From Acanthosepion esculentum (taxonomy: Eukaryota; Mollusca; Cephalopoda; Sepiida; Sepiidae), in the NCBI GenBank assembly GCA_964036315.1, contig OZ038517.1:54934288-54998287 (forward strand): DNA of 64,000 bases, in the 5' to 3' direction. Shown piece by piece: positions 30,235-40,549 of this stretch. Below the pieces are notes generated by a model that was not told the origin of the DNA, did not search any database, and worked only from the letters and a program-made list of their open reading frames with translations. A program made the translations under genes and the position numbers. Position 1 is the first letter of the stretch, and each line of letters opens with the position of its first letter.

Positions 30235-30690
30235 TGTTCTTCCCTCTGCTAATTCGCACGATCGTTACGCCGTGCCAGTATCTCATAAATAATGGACTAT
30301 TCCGTTTCGATTGCGTGGAAAGCGGGGGAAAGACACTACTTGGTTTCAGTGAGAAAATGAAACTAAGAGAGAAAGAAAGAAAGAAAGATAGAAAGAAAAA
30401 AAGAAAGAAAGAAAAAAAAAAGAAAGAAAGATAGAAAGAAAGAAAGAAAGAAAGATAGAAAGAAGTGTCACCTGATAATACCTCATAAATAGTGGACTAT
30501 TCTGTTGTGATCGCCGCGTGGCAAAAACAAAAGGCATCTCAGATCTTGGTTTTAATGAGAAAATGAATGACAGAAAGAAAGAAAGAAAGAAAGAAAGAAG
30601 GGAAGATAGAAGTGCTTGACGGCTGTTTAAGTGAAATGAAAAAGTTGTCAAAATCTTTTCATTTGTACCCACTTCTTAAAATATTGACCA
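30235..30690 (+). repeat. Two copies of the GTTACG..GAAAG dispersed repeat with GAAA arrays
   Basis: Heads at about 30249 ('CGCACGATCGTTACGCCGTG') and 30477 ('CCTCATAAATAGTGGACTAT') each lead into 'GTTTCAGTGAGAAAATGAAA'-type sequence and then GAAA/GATAG microsatellites. Both resemble 3246-3590. Confidence 0.7.
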
Positions 30691-30694
30691 AAGA

Positions 30695-31200
30695 CGAAAT
30701 TTATTAAGGGCTACAATGAACAGGAAATTGCGGAGAAACATGATCGCCCACGTTCTGAAGGGACACGGTGCATAGAAGTGGTAGTACGAAAATGTATAAA
30801 TGGATGACAGAGAAGGGGTTATGCGAGAGAAGAAAAAGACAAAATTTTGTAATATCTATGAAGGACAGGGAATTGTGGAGAGCCATAATCACGCACGTCC
30901 TGCAGGGACACGGAACATAAAAGAAGTAGTACGGGCTTGTTTAAATGGATGATATTTCAGGGGTTAAAGAGATAAAAAAGACAATATTAAGGCCTACAAA
31001 TGACGGGAAAATGTGGAGAGCCATGATCGCCGACGTCTTGAAGAGACACAGCACATAAAGAAGTAGTACGAGCTTGTGTAAATGGATTGCAGAGAGGGGA
31101 TAGGAGAGATAACAAAAAGACAAAATTTACTAATAGTTACAAAGGATAGGAAATTGTGGAGAGTCATAAACGCCTACTTTCTGAAAGGATACGGCAAATA
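30695..31200 (-). mobile_element. Tandemly repeated RTE 3' ends (about four units)
   Basis: The plus strand carries about four units of ~125-130 bp. Each contains GGAAATTGTGGAGAGCCATG, a CACGTCCTGAAGGGACACGG-like block, GAAGTAGTACGAGCTTGTGT and GGATGACAGAGAGGGGTTAG. In RTE terms these encode ..RKLWRAMIAHVLKGHGT then, in the next unit, the preceding 'ACVNGWQRGVRR' block. RTE coding sense is actually the plus strand here; the minus-strand open frames are incidental. The array runs into a different 3' sequence at 31200-31345. Confidence 0.75.
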
Positions 31201-31345
31201 GAAAAAGAAGCCTGACACAAAAATTATCCGAGGTTAGGATCGAAAAATTCGCCACACTATAAATGGTGTGCGAAATTCGCTTGCTAACCGTTGCTATATG
31301 GCGAGGCGTCAAGGTCAGACACAATCTCTCAAGCAAACGACATTG
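31200..31345 (+). repeat. Unique-looking terminator of the RTE 3' array
   Basis: 'GAGGTTAGGATCGAAAAATT' followed by 'GTGCGAAATTCGCTTGCTAA' and 'GGCGAGGCGTCAAGGTCAGA' appears in almost the same form at about 34612-34725, again right after an RTE 3' array. It contains a tRNA-like 'CGCTTGCTAACCGTTGCTAT' stretch and may be a SINE. Confidence 0.7.
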
Positions 31346-31735
31346 TTATCCCCGTTCTTGTTGATTGTAATTAATATGGGAGACGATTGAGATTTTTACT
31401 GTGCCATGGGAATCGCGAGGACTTGGGAAAAGGACGTACATTGAGAAACGTCCGTCATGCCTTTGGGCGTTGTCCTACATGCCTCGCTTTTGAAAAGAAC
31501 AAGTTTACACTCAGTTTATCATGTAAATAAGTTTATTTAAAACATCGTAGATACAAAAAGGAGAAATTATTATGGACGACAAAACAGAATTAAAAAAGAC
31601 GACTAAAGATTTTGAACGGAACTGTATTTCCCTCCAAGCAAGGCAATAAAGACATTAAAACACAAGTTGGGTTACTAAATTTGAAAGGCTATAAGAAAAA
31701 GAAAACATTATTAAGGATAATGAACAATAAAAGAA
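31346..31735. other. Interval without recognisable gene
   Basis: I see no repeat family match or coding signal here. Confidence 0.35.
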
Positions 31736-31739
31736 GAGG

Positions 31740-32060
31740 AATTAATGAGTCAGGAGATAACGATTGCTATTGTATTTAAATTTTTGTTGATAATTGACTG
31801 GGAAGAAAGAAGCTGGAAGAGAGTTCCACAAGCGAGAAGTGCGGGAGAAGTAACATAAATCCATTTCAACTGTAAAATGATGAGATTTTGCTGCCAAATC
31901 TATTACTGCACTTAAATTCATAATGTCTAGGTAACATCGACGAAAGTTCTTCAGAACAATTACCATGAAAATATTTATCGAAAAGGCACAAGGAAGCTAC
32001 ATTACGGAGTTGGAAAAGTGACTGAAACCAAGATGACAGGCCAGAACCGATAACATTGCA
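31740..32060 (-). mobile_element. LINE (Jockey/CR1-like) ORF2 C-terminal fragment
   Basis: The minus strand reads 'AAKSHHFTVEMDLCYFSRTS' then 'RLWNSLPASFFPVNYQQKFK' and 'YNSNRYLL'. Upstream DNA of 'LCAFSINIFMVIVLKNF' corresponds to LCLFYKYFHGNCSEEL, frameshifted. Older than 301-1230. Confidence 0.8.
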
Positions 32061-32089
32061 AAGACCATGATGTTTGTCAATGTGGACTT

Positions 32090-32850
32090 TTTCTATGTGC
32101 GATCATGGCTCTCCATAATTACCTCTCCTTAGTAGCCCATCATAAATTTTGTCTTTTTGTTATCTAAATCCTGTCCGCCATCCATTTACTCAAGCTAACA
32201 AGGTAGTTTAGGCGTTGTTTTTCTCACCCCCTCTTGCCTTCAAATTGTTCTGTGAGTATCACATTTTCCAAGATCTCTTTCCAATGTGGAATGAGCCCTA
32301 GAAATTTCAAATGTCTCTTCCTGATGTTAACTATAAGTGTCTTTTTTTGCTTCCATTGTCTCTAAAACTTTGTTGTTGGTCACATGTTCGGTCTATCGTG
32401 TTCTCAGCATCTTTCTGTAGAACGACATTTCTGTTGCTTCAAGTCTCTTCTTCACCTGTGAAGAGATTCTCCAGCATTCACTGTCATATAGGAGGACTGA
32501 TATTACCTAACAGTTCAGTACTCTTTTCTTTGTTTCTGTTGCTTCAAGCCTCTTCTTCATCTGTGAGGAGAGTGTCCAGCATTCACTGCCATATAGGAGG
32601 ACTGATATTACGTAACAGTTCAGTACTCTTTTCTTTGTTTCTGTTGCTTCAAGTCTCTTCATCTGTGAGGAGAGTGTCCAGCATTCACTGCCATATAGGA
32701 GGACTGATATTACGTAACAGTTCAGTACTCTTTTCTATGTTTCTGTTGCTTCAAGTCTCTTCTTCATCTGTGAGGAGATTGTCCAGCATTTACTGCCATA
32801 TAGGAGGGTCGATATTACGTAACTGTTCAGAACCCTTTTCTTTGACTGCC
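32090..32850 (-). mobile_element. RTE-type remnant with internal 105 bp tandem amplification
   Basis: The minus strand encodes the usual RTE C-terminus (complement of 'CGATCATGGCTCTCCATAAT' at the end). The segment encoding about 'VISVLLYGSECWTLSSQMKK' plus 'RLEATE' is present four times. The recurring 'CTGTTGCTTCAAG' is at 32431, 32536, 32641 and 32742, so periods are 105, 105 and 101 bp. 105 bp is 35 codons, so the amplification preserved frame and gives an artificial plus-strand open frame from 32311 to 32934. Confidence 0.85.
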
Positions 32851-33500
32851 CTTAAATTCGTAAATTCTGAGAACCAAAAATTCAAGCTCATCAAAGCAAT
32901 TGGCATGGAAATATTTATAAATGTTGAAACTTGAACTAATGCATGGAATAATAATGCAACACAAAATGTACTTAGAACAAAATGTATTAAAACAAGAAAG
33001 TGTACACAATATTTACATATAGTCTTTTGTATATTCCTGGGAAGACCGTTCCTGGAGAATGTGTTGACTAAGTCGCAGTCGGGCAGAGTCCCTAGTTGGA
33101 TCTCTTGATTCGCCTTCTTGTCTTCCCGGTACCAACCATATTTATATAGTCAGTACTCCACTATGCAAATTAGGTGGATCCTACCACAACAATAAATATT
33201 TTACAGGAAGTTATGTTACGGTGGTGGGTAACTGACTGAAGCTGCTATGCCAGGATGGAACAGATAGCATTGCAGATTTTTATCAAGAATCTCTAAAGCA
33301 AAAGCACCAGACTAGATGTGACAGCAATTTTCAATGCATGGACGAATGCTAAACTTATAAATGTCTAAGATAAATTCTGGCGATAAAAATTGTCAAACAC
33401 GATATAGTGAATCGACTTTCCTGGCAGCAGAAACTGCAATTGATTCCATACAATCTTTTCAGTTCATGTCAACGGAAAACATTAACCCGAGAAGGCGCAA
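32850..33500 (-). mobile_element. LINE (Jockey/CR1-like) remnant with an inserted ~260 bp segment
   Basis: The minus strand at about 33500-33200 encodes damaged 'FPLT.TEKIVWNQLQFLLPG', 'ILDIYKFSIRPCIENCCHI' and 'LRDS..NLQCYLFHPG'. The 32852-32935 part encodes 'FHANCFDELEFLVLRIYEFK'. Unrelated sequence at about 32936-33196 interrupts the order. Confidence 0.65.
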
Positions 33501-33709
33501 TTAATCACCCTAAATTATCGACATCGACTTTATATTATACACGTAAGTGGAATTTACCCAGCAAAATTAACACAGTCTCTGCTGTTGAGCACACTTGCCA
33601 GACAAATACAGAAAATCTTAAATACAAACCAACACATGTCTATTATTAATATAAACGTTATATTTAGTCTATACCAAGTAATTTTAATTTGAGTCAAACT
33701 GAAACACCC

Positions 33710-33714
<5 letters not shown>

Positions 33715-33758
<44 letters not shown>
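33715..33758. repeat. (TA)n microsatellite
   Basis: Left border of the TA-bounded repeat's second copy. Confidence 0.97.
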
Positions 33759-33762
<4 letters not shown>

Positions 33763-33987
33763 AATGCAAGACTCTTCGGTAAATCGAATCGAGTTCTCTC
33801 AGTCACTGTGTGTTTATCTAAATATAAATACGTTTAAATTCACCTTCTTCTCTGCCGTGCGCCAACGGCTTCAAGGTAAAATTTCAGACTGACACGAATT
33901 CAGCCGGTTTTCGATTTTAGCCAGAGGCAACCGGACGTCTACCACACTGATGAGCTGTGATACAGCGAAACAGTCCGTCTCTGGATG

Positions 33988-33990
<3 letters not shown>
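33759..33990 (-). repeat. TA-bounded repeat, second copy, reversed
   Basis: The minus strand matches 6083-6340: 'ACTGTTTCGCTGTATCACAG', 'CTCATCAGTGTGG', 'GCCGTTGGCGCACGGCAGAG', 'CGATTTACCGAAGAGTCTTG'. It is slightly shorter because of small deletions. TA tracts flank it on both sides, as at the first copy. Confidence 0.9.

Positions 33991-34048
<58 letters not shown>
33991..34048. repeat. (TA)n microsatellite
   Basis: A 58 bp TA tract between the TA-bounded repeat and an RTE 3' array. Confidence 0.97.
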
Positions 34049-34050
<2 letters not shown>

Positions 34051-34611
34051 ATGATATTTCAGGGGTTAAAGAGATACAAAAGACAATATTAAGGGCTACA
34101 AATGACGGGAAATAGGGAAGACATGATCGTCCACGTCCTGACGAGACACGGCGCATAGAAGAAGTAGTACAAGCTTGTGTAAATGGATCGCAAAGTGGGG
34201 TTAGGAGAGATAACAAAAAGACAAAATTTACTAATAGCTACAAAGGATAGGAAATTGTGGAGAGCCATAATCACACAGGGACACGGCACATAAAAGAAGT
34301 AGTACGGGCTTGTGTAAATGGATGATATTTCAGGGATTAAAGAGATAAATGACAATGTTAAGGGCTACAAATGACGGGAAGTTGTGGAGAGCCATGATCG
34401 CCCACGTCCTGAAGAGACACCACACATAGAAGAAATGGTACGAGCTTGTGTAAATGAATGACAACGAGGGGTTAGGAGAAATAACAAAAAGACAAAATTT
34501 ACTAATAGTTACAAAGGATAGGAAATTGTGGAGAGTCATGAACGCCTACGTTCTGAAAGGACACGGCACAAAGAATAAGAAAAAGCCTGACAAAAAAATA
34601 TGTGTACAAAA
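34049..34611 (+). mobile_element. Tandemly repeated RTE 3' ends, second array
   Basis: About four units like those at 30695-31200. They begin in the same place in the unit ('GGATGATATTTCAGGGGTTA', compare 30946) and end in the same terminator sequence. The two arrays are therefore paralogous copies of one composite locus, not independent amplifications. Confidence 0.8.
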
Positions 34612-34725
34612 CTAGGTTAGGATCGAATAATTCGCCACTATAAATGGTGTGCGAAATTCGCTTGCTAACCGTTGCTATATGGTGAGGCGTCAAGGTCAGA
34701 TACAATCTATCAAGCGAACGACATT
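34612..34725 (+). repeat. Terminator of RTE 3' array, second copy
   Basis: Matches 31200-31345 closely ('GTGTGCGAAATTCGCTTGCT', 'TGAGGCGTCAAGGTCAGATA'). It breaks off at the following TA array, where the first copy continues into 'TGTTATCCCCG'. Confidence 0.75.
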
Positions 34726-34728
<3 letters not shown>

Positions 34729-34785
<57 letters not shown>

Positions 34786-34792
34786 TATATAT
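34729..34792. repeat. (TA)n microsatellite
   Basis: Nearly pure TA with one AAA interruption near 34781. Confidence 0.95.
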
Positions 34793-35286
34793 GGTGTATC
34801 AAAAGTACTTTTACATACTTTGGGGTTGGTTCACATATGTCCGTAAATCCTTTGAGTTATTAAGTTTAAAGGAAGTTTACGGTAGATGGCACTGTGTTGC
34901 CATGTAGGCTACGTTATATATTTGTTTTTTGCTAAAACGAAGCAATGCTTGGATAACTCGGTTGTCTTCGGTCTAGAAATGCAGTCTGATACAGCTGTGA
35001 AGCCTTGCGTCCATTATCATTCTTAGCATGTAAAAATGAATATCCTGCCATTGTTAAAGGGGTCACTTCTCACCACTACACGCGTTTAATATATGGAAGA
35101 CAGACTAGCAACAAATGTACACGAAGAACAAATGTAACTTAGTCTACATGACAACACATCGCCATCTACCGTACGCATTCTTTAAACTTAATAACTCAAA
35201 AACGAAATATTTATGGACTTTTGTTGATATGGACTTTTGTCCTTGTTTTGGTGTAAGAATGATTGTAAAAGTATTTTTGATACACC

Positions 35287-35288
<2 letters not shown>
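34793..35288. mobile_element. Non-autonomous Tc1/mariner-type MITE in TA repeats
   Basis: The left end 'GGTGTATCAAAAGTACTTTT' and the right end 'AAAAGTATTTTTGATACACC' are inverted repeats. A second inverted block lies further in: 'TTTGAGTTATTAAGTTTAAA' near 34852 and 'TTTAAACTTAATAACTCAAA' near 35180, each followed inward by the TACGGTAGATGGC motif. Total terminal inverted repeat is therefore about 100 bp with gaps. It is flanked by TA on both sides, as expected for TA target-site duplication. No transposase frame. Confidence 0.85.

Positions 35289-35289
<1 letters not shown>

Positions 35290-35346
<57 letters not shown>
35290..35346. repeat. (TA)n microsatellite
   Basis: Right neighbour of the MITE. 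Confidence 0.97.
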
Positions 35347-35350
<4 letters not shown>

Positions 35351-35500
35351 AAAATGTGGAAAAGACAATTTCATCATACCGTCGGATCTACATCCACATA
35401 TTTGCTTACACATATATATATATATGTACGCGAGAGAAAATAAAAATCCGCACTCCTGTGTATAAAAGATATGTGTATAAAAGATATGTTATGGCGAAAG

Positions 35501-35508
<8 letters not shown>
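35347..35508. other. Short segment between TA arrays, unidentified
   Basis: It contains a doubled 'GTGTATAAAAGATATG' unit and a short TA run at 35413. I recognise no family. Confidence 0.4.
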
Positions 35509-35572
<64 letters not shown>

Positions 35573-35578
35573 AAATTT
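35509..35578. repeat. (TA)n microsatellite
   Basis: A 70 bp TA tract directly joined to an RTE remnant. Confidence 0.97.
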
Positions 35579-35800
35579 AACATTCACAGGACATAGTGAA
35601 GACAATGGAGACAGAGAAAAGCATCCAATAATCTACCTAACGAGCTTGTGTAAAAGGTTGGAAGAACAGGAATTAGGCGAGATAACAAAAATGCTAAGTA
35701 AGATCTACAAAGTACAGGAAGTTGTAGAGAGCCATGATCGGCGACGTCCTGAAGGGACACAGCCTAGAAGAAGTTATGAACAATATATCAACAGAAAAAT
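35579..35800 (+). mobile_element. RTE-type C-terminal remnant
   Basis: The frame starts '[20 protein letters not shown]' then 'IYLTSLCKRLEEQELGEITK', matching ENLTLTGhIEGkrdRgKq..YLtSLckWm.eqglGEi. The last part, 'GAAGTTGTAGAGAGCCATGA', is frameshifted relative to WRAMIgdVLKGH. The TA array replaces everything upstream of ENL. Confidence 0.8.
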
Positions 35801-36819
35801 TTTGATTCTGCTCCAAAACTAAATGGCCTACCTTTCTGCCATTGAAAGTCATCGAATTCGGGACATATTGTTCAAGCCAACGTAGGTGAATACAGACTCG
35901 TCGTCTAAGTTAGTTGGCAGAAGCAAATACTTGTTTATAGAAGTTAATCCGTATTCTGGCAGCTGTACAATATTTTTTTTTTAAATACAATTTCATATAG
36001 GGACAGTCACAAAAAAAGAAGCAAAATATTTTACTGTATTTCTAAAACTCATTTAAATTGATTGTAAGGAGTTTTTTTTGTTGCTAAAATAGATGATTAG
36101 TCATTCGTTCATCGCAATGTAATTCTCTTTATTAAAACATCTTTCAAAAAATATATATTTTTGTGCAACTTTATTTGAGGAATATATTTAAAGTATAATC
36201 AATTTTATTTGAAACAAATATTATTTACTTTAAGTTTCAAATATCGTAGAAATACATTTTTAACCCGACAGTATCTGTTTTGAAGTGTTGATAGCCTGAT
36301 GACAGATCTAAGGTTGTTCTACGGAGACTTTTTCTGTAAAACATAATTAAAGAAAATGACGTGAGTGCCTTTTTATATAATGTTTAAGTATTCAGTAATC
36401 TTAAAAAATTAGAAAAATATTCTCCGTAAACTAATGTTTTATTAAATCTTAGAAATTTTGGCTTTAAATTTACTATAGTTATCCCTCTTATTTTCTGAAA
36501 ATGTAGTTTATGGTCGCCCGTACTTATAAAAAATCGGCATGTTTATACACATAAAACAATTCAAAGTTCTTTTACAAATATTGGTGTTTGATGATTTGTA
36601 TTAAGGTTTTCCTTTTATGATTAGTAAATGTTGTTTTCACTTATTAATTATATCATCTAAAATTAATACAGAATTTTAAAAGATTTAGAACTTAATAAAT
36701 TTTTCTAATAAAAATTTCAATAAATGAAAACAGATTTTTTTAAAAGAAAAGGAGAGCCACAATCATTTTTAATATAAAATATTTATAATTCAATTCCAAT
36801 ATCTGCTCTGGTTACACCC

Positions 36820-36820
<1 letters not shown>
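35800..36820. other. AT-rich interval without recognisable gene
   Basis: Strongly AT-rich with many stops in all frames. No motif recognised. Confidence 0.4.

Positions 36821-36821
<1 letters not shown>

Positions 36822-36872
<51 letters not shown>
36822..36872. repeat. (CA)n microsatellite
   Basis: About 25 CA units. Confidence 0.97.
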
Positions 36873-36873
<1 letters not shown>

Positions 36874-37254
36874 CATCACCACCATCTACAATGTGGATGC
36901 TTGAAGATACAAGTATAAACACGACCAATATTTACCAATATTTACTTCGGTTTAACTAAAGTCCTGGGTCTGACGATAAACTACATTTGGCAGCAAGGCT
37001 TCTGGTCGGGAGACTGGAGGTGTTGAGTAGGATGGAACTACCACTTAATTGCTGTTGTTCCCGGGTGCAAACTGATCCGATGTTGTCGCTGATGCTAGGG
37101 TCTCAGCTATTAGAAAATAGTAAAACTCCAAACAAAACACCATGAATGTATAAAAATACATTTTTAAAGTAAAAATATTAGCAAGACATTGTTATGTGAA
37201 AAAAGCAATGCAATATGACCGGCAATAAATATTTGTTGAAGACACTCTTGCAAT

Positions 37255-37480
37255 TATTTAAACTATTTACATTGTTCGGACCACAGGAGCTAGCTTAAAT
37301 GCCGCGGCTTTTAAACTAGTCTGTCTACATTTCTGAGATTTTATTGTAATTATTTACACTATTTATATTATTCGGACTCTTGTCCTCATCTTTGTTGTCA
37401 TATTCACGGCGTTTCGGGTGGCTGTATTTTTTAACTAGAACAATCTACCCCGGTGGAGGAAATAAAGGGATCATTTCAAA
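37255..37480 (-). repeat. Fold-back element, decayed arm
   Basis: 'GTCCTCATCTTTGTTGTCAT' and 'ATTCACGGCGTTTCGG', followed by 'CAATCTACCCCGGTGGAGGA', match an arm of 62515-63055. Near 37290 'CTAGCTTAAATGCCGCGG' also recurs at about 29120-29140 in opposite sense. Confidence 0.6.
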
Positions 37481-37681
37481 ATTCCAAATATCTGAACCGA
37501 TAGACAAACATACGTTATGTTTATACTTGAGTCGATTGTTAAATATATTATACTGGAGTCAATAGGGAAACATTAGTCGTGTTAGTATCCGAATCAAGAT
37601 TGGTTGTGTTTATAATTTAGTGTGTAGTTAAGCATTCATCATGTGTTTACTTGAGCAAAGAATTAAATAGTACACGTATAT

Positions 37682-37824
37682 ACAGCGTGCGATGGATAAA
37701 TTGTCGTCTAAATAAAGCAAAAAAAAATGTAAATAACACTGACATCTCATGTTAAAAGATATATTTACCAAAAAGACAGAAAATGTCTTGAAATGCTAAA
37801 GAGTAAATTTATTCAATAATGGCT
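37682..37824 (-). mobile_element. Mariner 3' end fragment
   Basis: Begins 'ACAGCGTGCGATGGATAAAT', the reverse complement of the terminal repeat at 21690-21714. Continues with the complement of 'ATATATCTTTTAACATGAGA' and 'TGAATAAATTTACT'. Only the last ~140 bp of the element is present. A TA dinucleotide precedes it. Confidence 0.85.
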
Positions 37825-37825
37825 A

Positions 37826-38136
37826 CTGCGGGAAAAATCTGCCTCGTCTGTCATGTATCTTTCGATACATGATCGCCTACGCGTATATTACGTGCTATTA
37901 ATACCACTGGGAAAGGTATGAATCCTCTTCTTCTCCCCAGAAATGGGTAAATAGTAGGACAGACCGGGTTCCATAGCCATAGATGGCAACTGGTCTACCG
38001 CAGAAAGAAATGGCAATCTACTGTGGGGAAAAAATCTGCCTCGTCAGTCATGTATCAAAAGATACATGATCGCTTACGCGTGTATCACGCATGACACACA
38101 ACTGACTGACTGGCAGGGCGTAACGGTCGTGCGAAC
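37826..38136 (+). repeat. SINE-like repeat with two conserved hairpins
   Basis: Contains 'CACTGGGAAAGGTATGAATC', 'ATGGCAACTGGTCTACCGCA' and two copies of AATCTGCCTCGTC.GTCATGTATC. Each copy continues as a perfect short hairpin: ATGTATCTTTCGATACAT and ATGTATCAAAAGATACAT. The same body follows tRNA-like heads at 43735 and 59240, so this copy has lost its promoter. Confidence 0.8.
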
Positions 38137-38399
38137 AATGTAAATAATAAACAATACCTCATCTCAGGGATATAGGCAGGCATACTATTGTGTTCAATAT
38201 ATATTTAGTTGAAGCCATAAAATTGTTCAAATTATTTACATTTCGGCATTGAATAACCCATACAGATGTTGATATGTTGTTAAACAAAACCAACCAACAT
38301 TTTATAGTAAATTCACCAACAATGCATTATATAGCAACAGTACATTTTATCTGAAATTGAAGGCATACCATTGCGTTCAAAATATATTTAGTTGAAGTC

Positions 38400-38640
38400 A
38401 CGACATTTATATAAAGACTCAAGGATGAACATGGCTAACGTTTTCTGATCGACTCAACTTTAAACGGAACCAATATATATCGATGAACTCAGATATAATC
38501 ACGGCCAACGTTTATATAAAGACAAAATGATTACCTATGGATTCAACTATTAACACCAATAATGTTTAACTAGAGACACAATGTTAAGACGACCAGTGTT
38601 TACTGATAGACTCAAGTATAAACATAACCAATAATTAGTA
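38400..38640 (+). repeat. Diverged ~35 bp minisatellite
   Basis: About six loose copies of GACTCAAGTATAAACATGACCAATGTTTACTGATA. The same unit occurs reversed at the start of both segmental duplication copies and singly near 36910. Confidence 0.6.
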
Positions 38641-38649
38641 CCTATATTG

Positions 38650-39610
38650 GCAGCAAACAGCATGCATGCGCATAGGGAACGAGTTCAGTGAATATACAAA
38701 AATAGAAAGGGGCGTAAGGCAAGGACATGTCTTCTCACCGGACCTGTTCAGTCTATACAGGGAGGCAATTCTGAGAAAATTGGAAACCCTACCGGGATTT
38801 AGCATTGGCGGCCACAATCTTAACAGCATAAGATACGCAGATGACACAGTACTGATAGCAGATACGGAAACGAAAGTACAAAATCTCCTACAGAAGGTAG
38901 CGACGGAGAGTGAGAAGAAAGGACTAAGAATAAATTACAAGAAGACAGATTGCCTGGTCGTCAGTACGAGGATGAGCCCGAAATGCGATTTGCAGGTTGG
39001 GTACACTAGAATCAAGCAGATGCGGAAGTTTAAATAACTGGGAAGAGGGCGGTAAGTGCAACACTGAGATCTGTAGACGTATTGGAATGGCCAAGGACAC
39101 ATTCCAAAAGCTGGGCAGAGTACTGAGAGACATGATGATTTCTTTGGTAACAAAGAAAAGAATACTGAGATGTTACGTGACATCGGTTCTTCTTTACGGC
39201 AGCGAATGTTGGACGATTTCCTCAAAGATGAAGAAGAGGTATGAGGCAACGGAGATATGGTTCTACAGAAGGATGCTAAGGATATCATGGACCAAGCGTG
39301 TGGGAAACGATGAGGTCTTAGAGAGGTTGCAAACAAGAGGATGGTTATACTTAACATCAAGAAGTTGAAATTTCTGGGACTCATAATAAGGAAGGAAAGC
39401 CTGGAGAATCTGATACTCACGGGTCGAATAGAGGGAAAGAGAGACAAGGGATAACAACGCGTGACATACCTGGCGGACTTAAGCAGGTGGATGGCAGATC
39501 GGGGTTTGGGGCAGGAAGCAGAGGGAATGAACTTGAGAGCTGCAAGGGATAGAGAGAAGTGGAGAGCCATGATCGTCTACGTCCTGAAAGGACATGGCAC
39601 ATAAAAAGAA
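38650..39610 (+). mobile_element. RTE-type retrotransposon: RT palm to 3' end (best copy)
   Basis: The first frame (38666-39037) reads 'RIGNEFSEYTKIERGVRQGH', 'VFSPDLFSLYREAILRKLET' and 'NSIRYADDTVLIADTETKVQ', so the YADD catalytic motif of reverse transcriptase is intact. 'SEKKGLRINYKKTDCLVVST' follows, then a frameshift at 'RKFK'. The second frame (38997-39368) continues 'RRIGMAKDTFQKLGRVLRDM', 'MTSVLLYGSECWTISSKM'-type sequence and 'EIWFYRRMLRISWTKRVGND', then shifts again. The end, 'GAGCCATGATCGTCTACGTC' then 'GGACATGGCACATAA', is WRAMIVYVLKGHGT-stop. The fingers and the endonuclease are missing. The element is RTE-clade by this C-terminal signature; it is inactive because of truncation and frameshifts. 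Confidence 0.9.
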
Positions 39611-39611
39611 A

Positions 39612-39828
39612 GATAGCAGGGTCAGGTACTTGCTGGAGGGGTACAGGGAGCCGACCATTTCACCTGCATCATTAGCGATGGACCGTATGTATGCGTTTCA
39701 CTTGAGATCGGATGTGAGTTTGGGGCCCAATATTCTCTCAAGGCGCGGTGTCTCACCGGGGGGACATCCATACATCTTGATTGACGCTAGTTCAAAATCC
39801 GAACGGGCTTGATGGAATGTAAATGTTA
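39612..39828 (-). mobile_element. LINE (Jockey/CR1-like) ORF2 fragment
   Basis: The minus strand encodes damaged 'ALVKDGWMSPR.DTAPRENI', 'GPQTHIRSQVKRIHTVHR' and 'NDAGEMVGSLYPSSKYLT'. It corresponds to the second half of 49410-50185 and shares 'AGGGAGCCGACCATTT' with it. It starts at the end of the RTE element with no gap. Confidence 0.65.
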
Positions 39829-39829
39829 T

Positions 39830-40230
39830 TGCAATATTTTGTTAAAGTTGTTAAGCTCAAATATTTAACGATGCAATAAGAGAATTTCCTTCAGATATTT
39901 TGTTGTCGTAGAACACGCCATGAGCTTATTCAATCATTAACTGAAGAATTAAGATTCATCAAAAAATTAAAATAGGAAAATCGTGAAATTGTCACGAGTT
40001 AAAACTAGTAGTTATAATTATTCCATTTATCATTAGTTGTTATTAATATCTTATTATTTCCACTAAGTCGCAGTACGCATGCTCGGCTCAAGACTCGATG
40101 GAAATCGGGGGATGGCTGGGCTGTACTAAAATAGGAGTTAAATGAGATATTCCAAGACATTGGCAGTGAAACGAGAACCATCTACGCTCGTGAATTAAGA
40201 AAGGGTGCAGTTCAAAATTCCCTGTAGTTT
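39830..40230 (+). other. Dispersed-repeat tail and unidentified sequence
   Basis: 39830-39925 copies the 3' part of the repeat at 3246-3590 ('TTGTTAAGCTCAAATATTTA'). The remainder to 40230 has no recognisable content. Confidence 0.5.
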
Positions 40231-40234
40231 ACCC

Positions 40235-40385
40235 GGATTGACATACGCCTGATGAAGGCTGGATATCACAAGGGCCGAAACTTTGTAATAACAACAGCAA
40301 TAAAAGATGAGGATATTAGTCGGGATGTAAATGATATACATAATAACTGTTCATCTCAGGTATTCAGACAGAAATGTTTTTATTG
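40235..40385 (+). repeat. Fold-back element, decayed arm
   Basis: 'CCTGATGAAGGCTGGATATC' then 'GGGCCGAAACTTTG' and 'GCAATAAAAGATGAGGATAT' follow the order of the right arm of 62515-63055. Confidence 0.6.
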
Positions 40386-40549
40386 GCACTCATCAATATT
40401 CACAGTTGATTAACGATATCAATTGGCCGAAGGTATACTCTCATTTCAAACTTCTAACTAAAGCTTTGATTGCTATTCTGTTCTACAGATAAACATGAGC
40501 TGTACCTAAACTTAAGTCTATAGGTAAACATTGGCTGTTTTTTATGCAT

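Larger units (their letters stand above)
37494..38136. repeat. Segmental direct duplication, copy A
   Basis: From 'AACCGATAGACAAACATACG' to 'TAACGGTCGTGCGAAC' this is nearly identical to 40550-41199. It joins three modules: a diverged ~35 bp repeat with complement 'GTTTATACTTGAGTCGATTG', a mariner end (37682-37824), and a SINE-like body (37826-38136). Because all three modules and their junctions are shared, the composite was copied as one piece. Confidence 0.9.

Noticed and set aside
32311..32934. 207-codon plus-strand Ser-rich protein
   Set aside because: It is the antisense of an RTE coding segment amplified four times with a 105 bp period.
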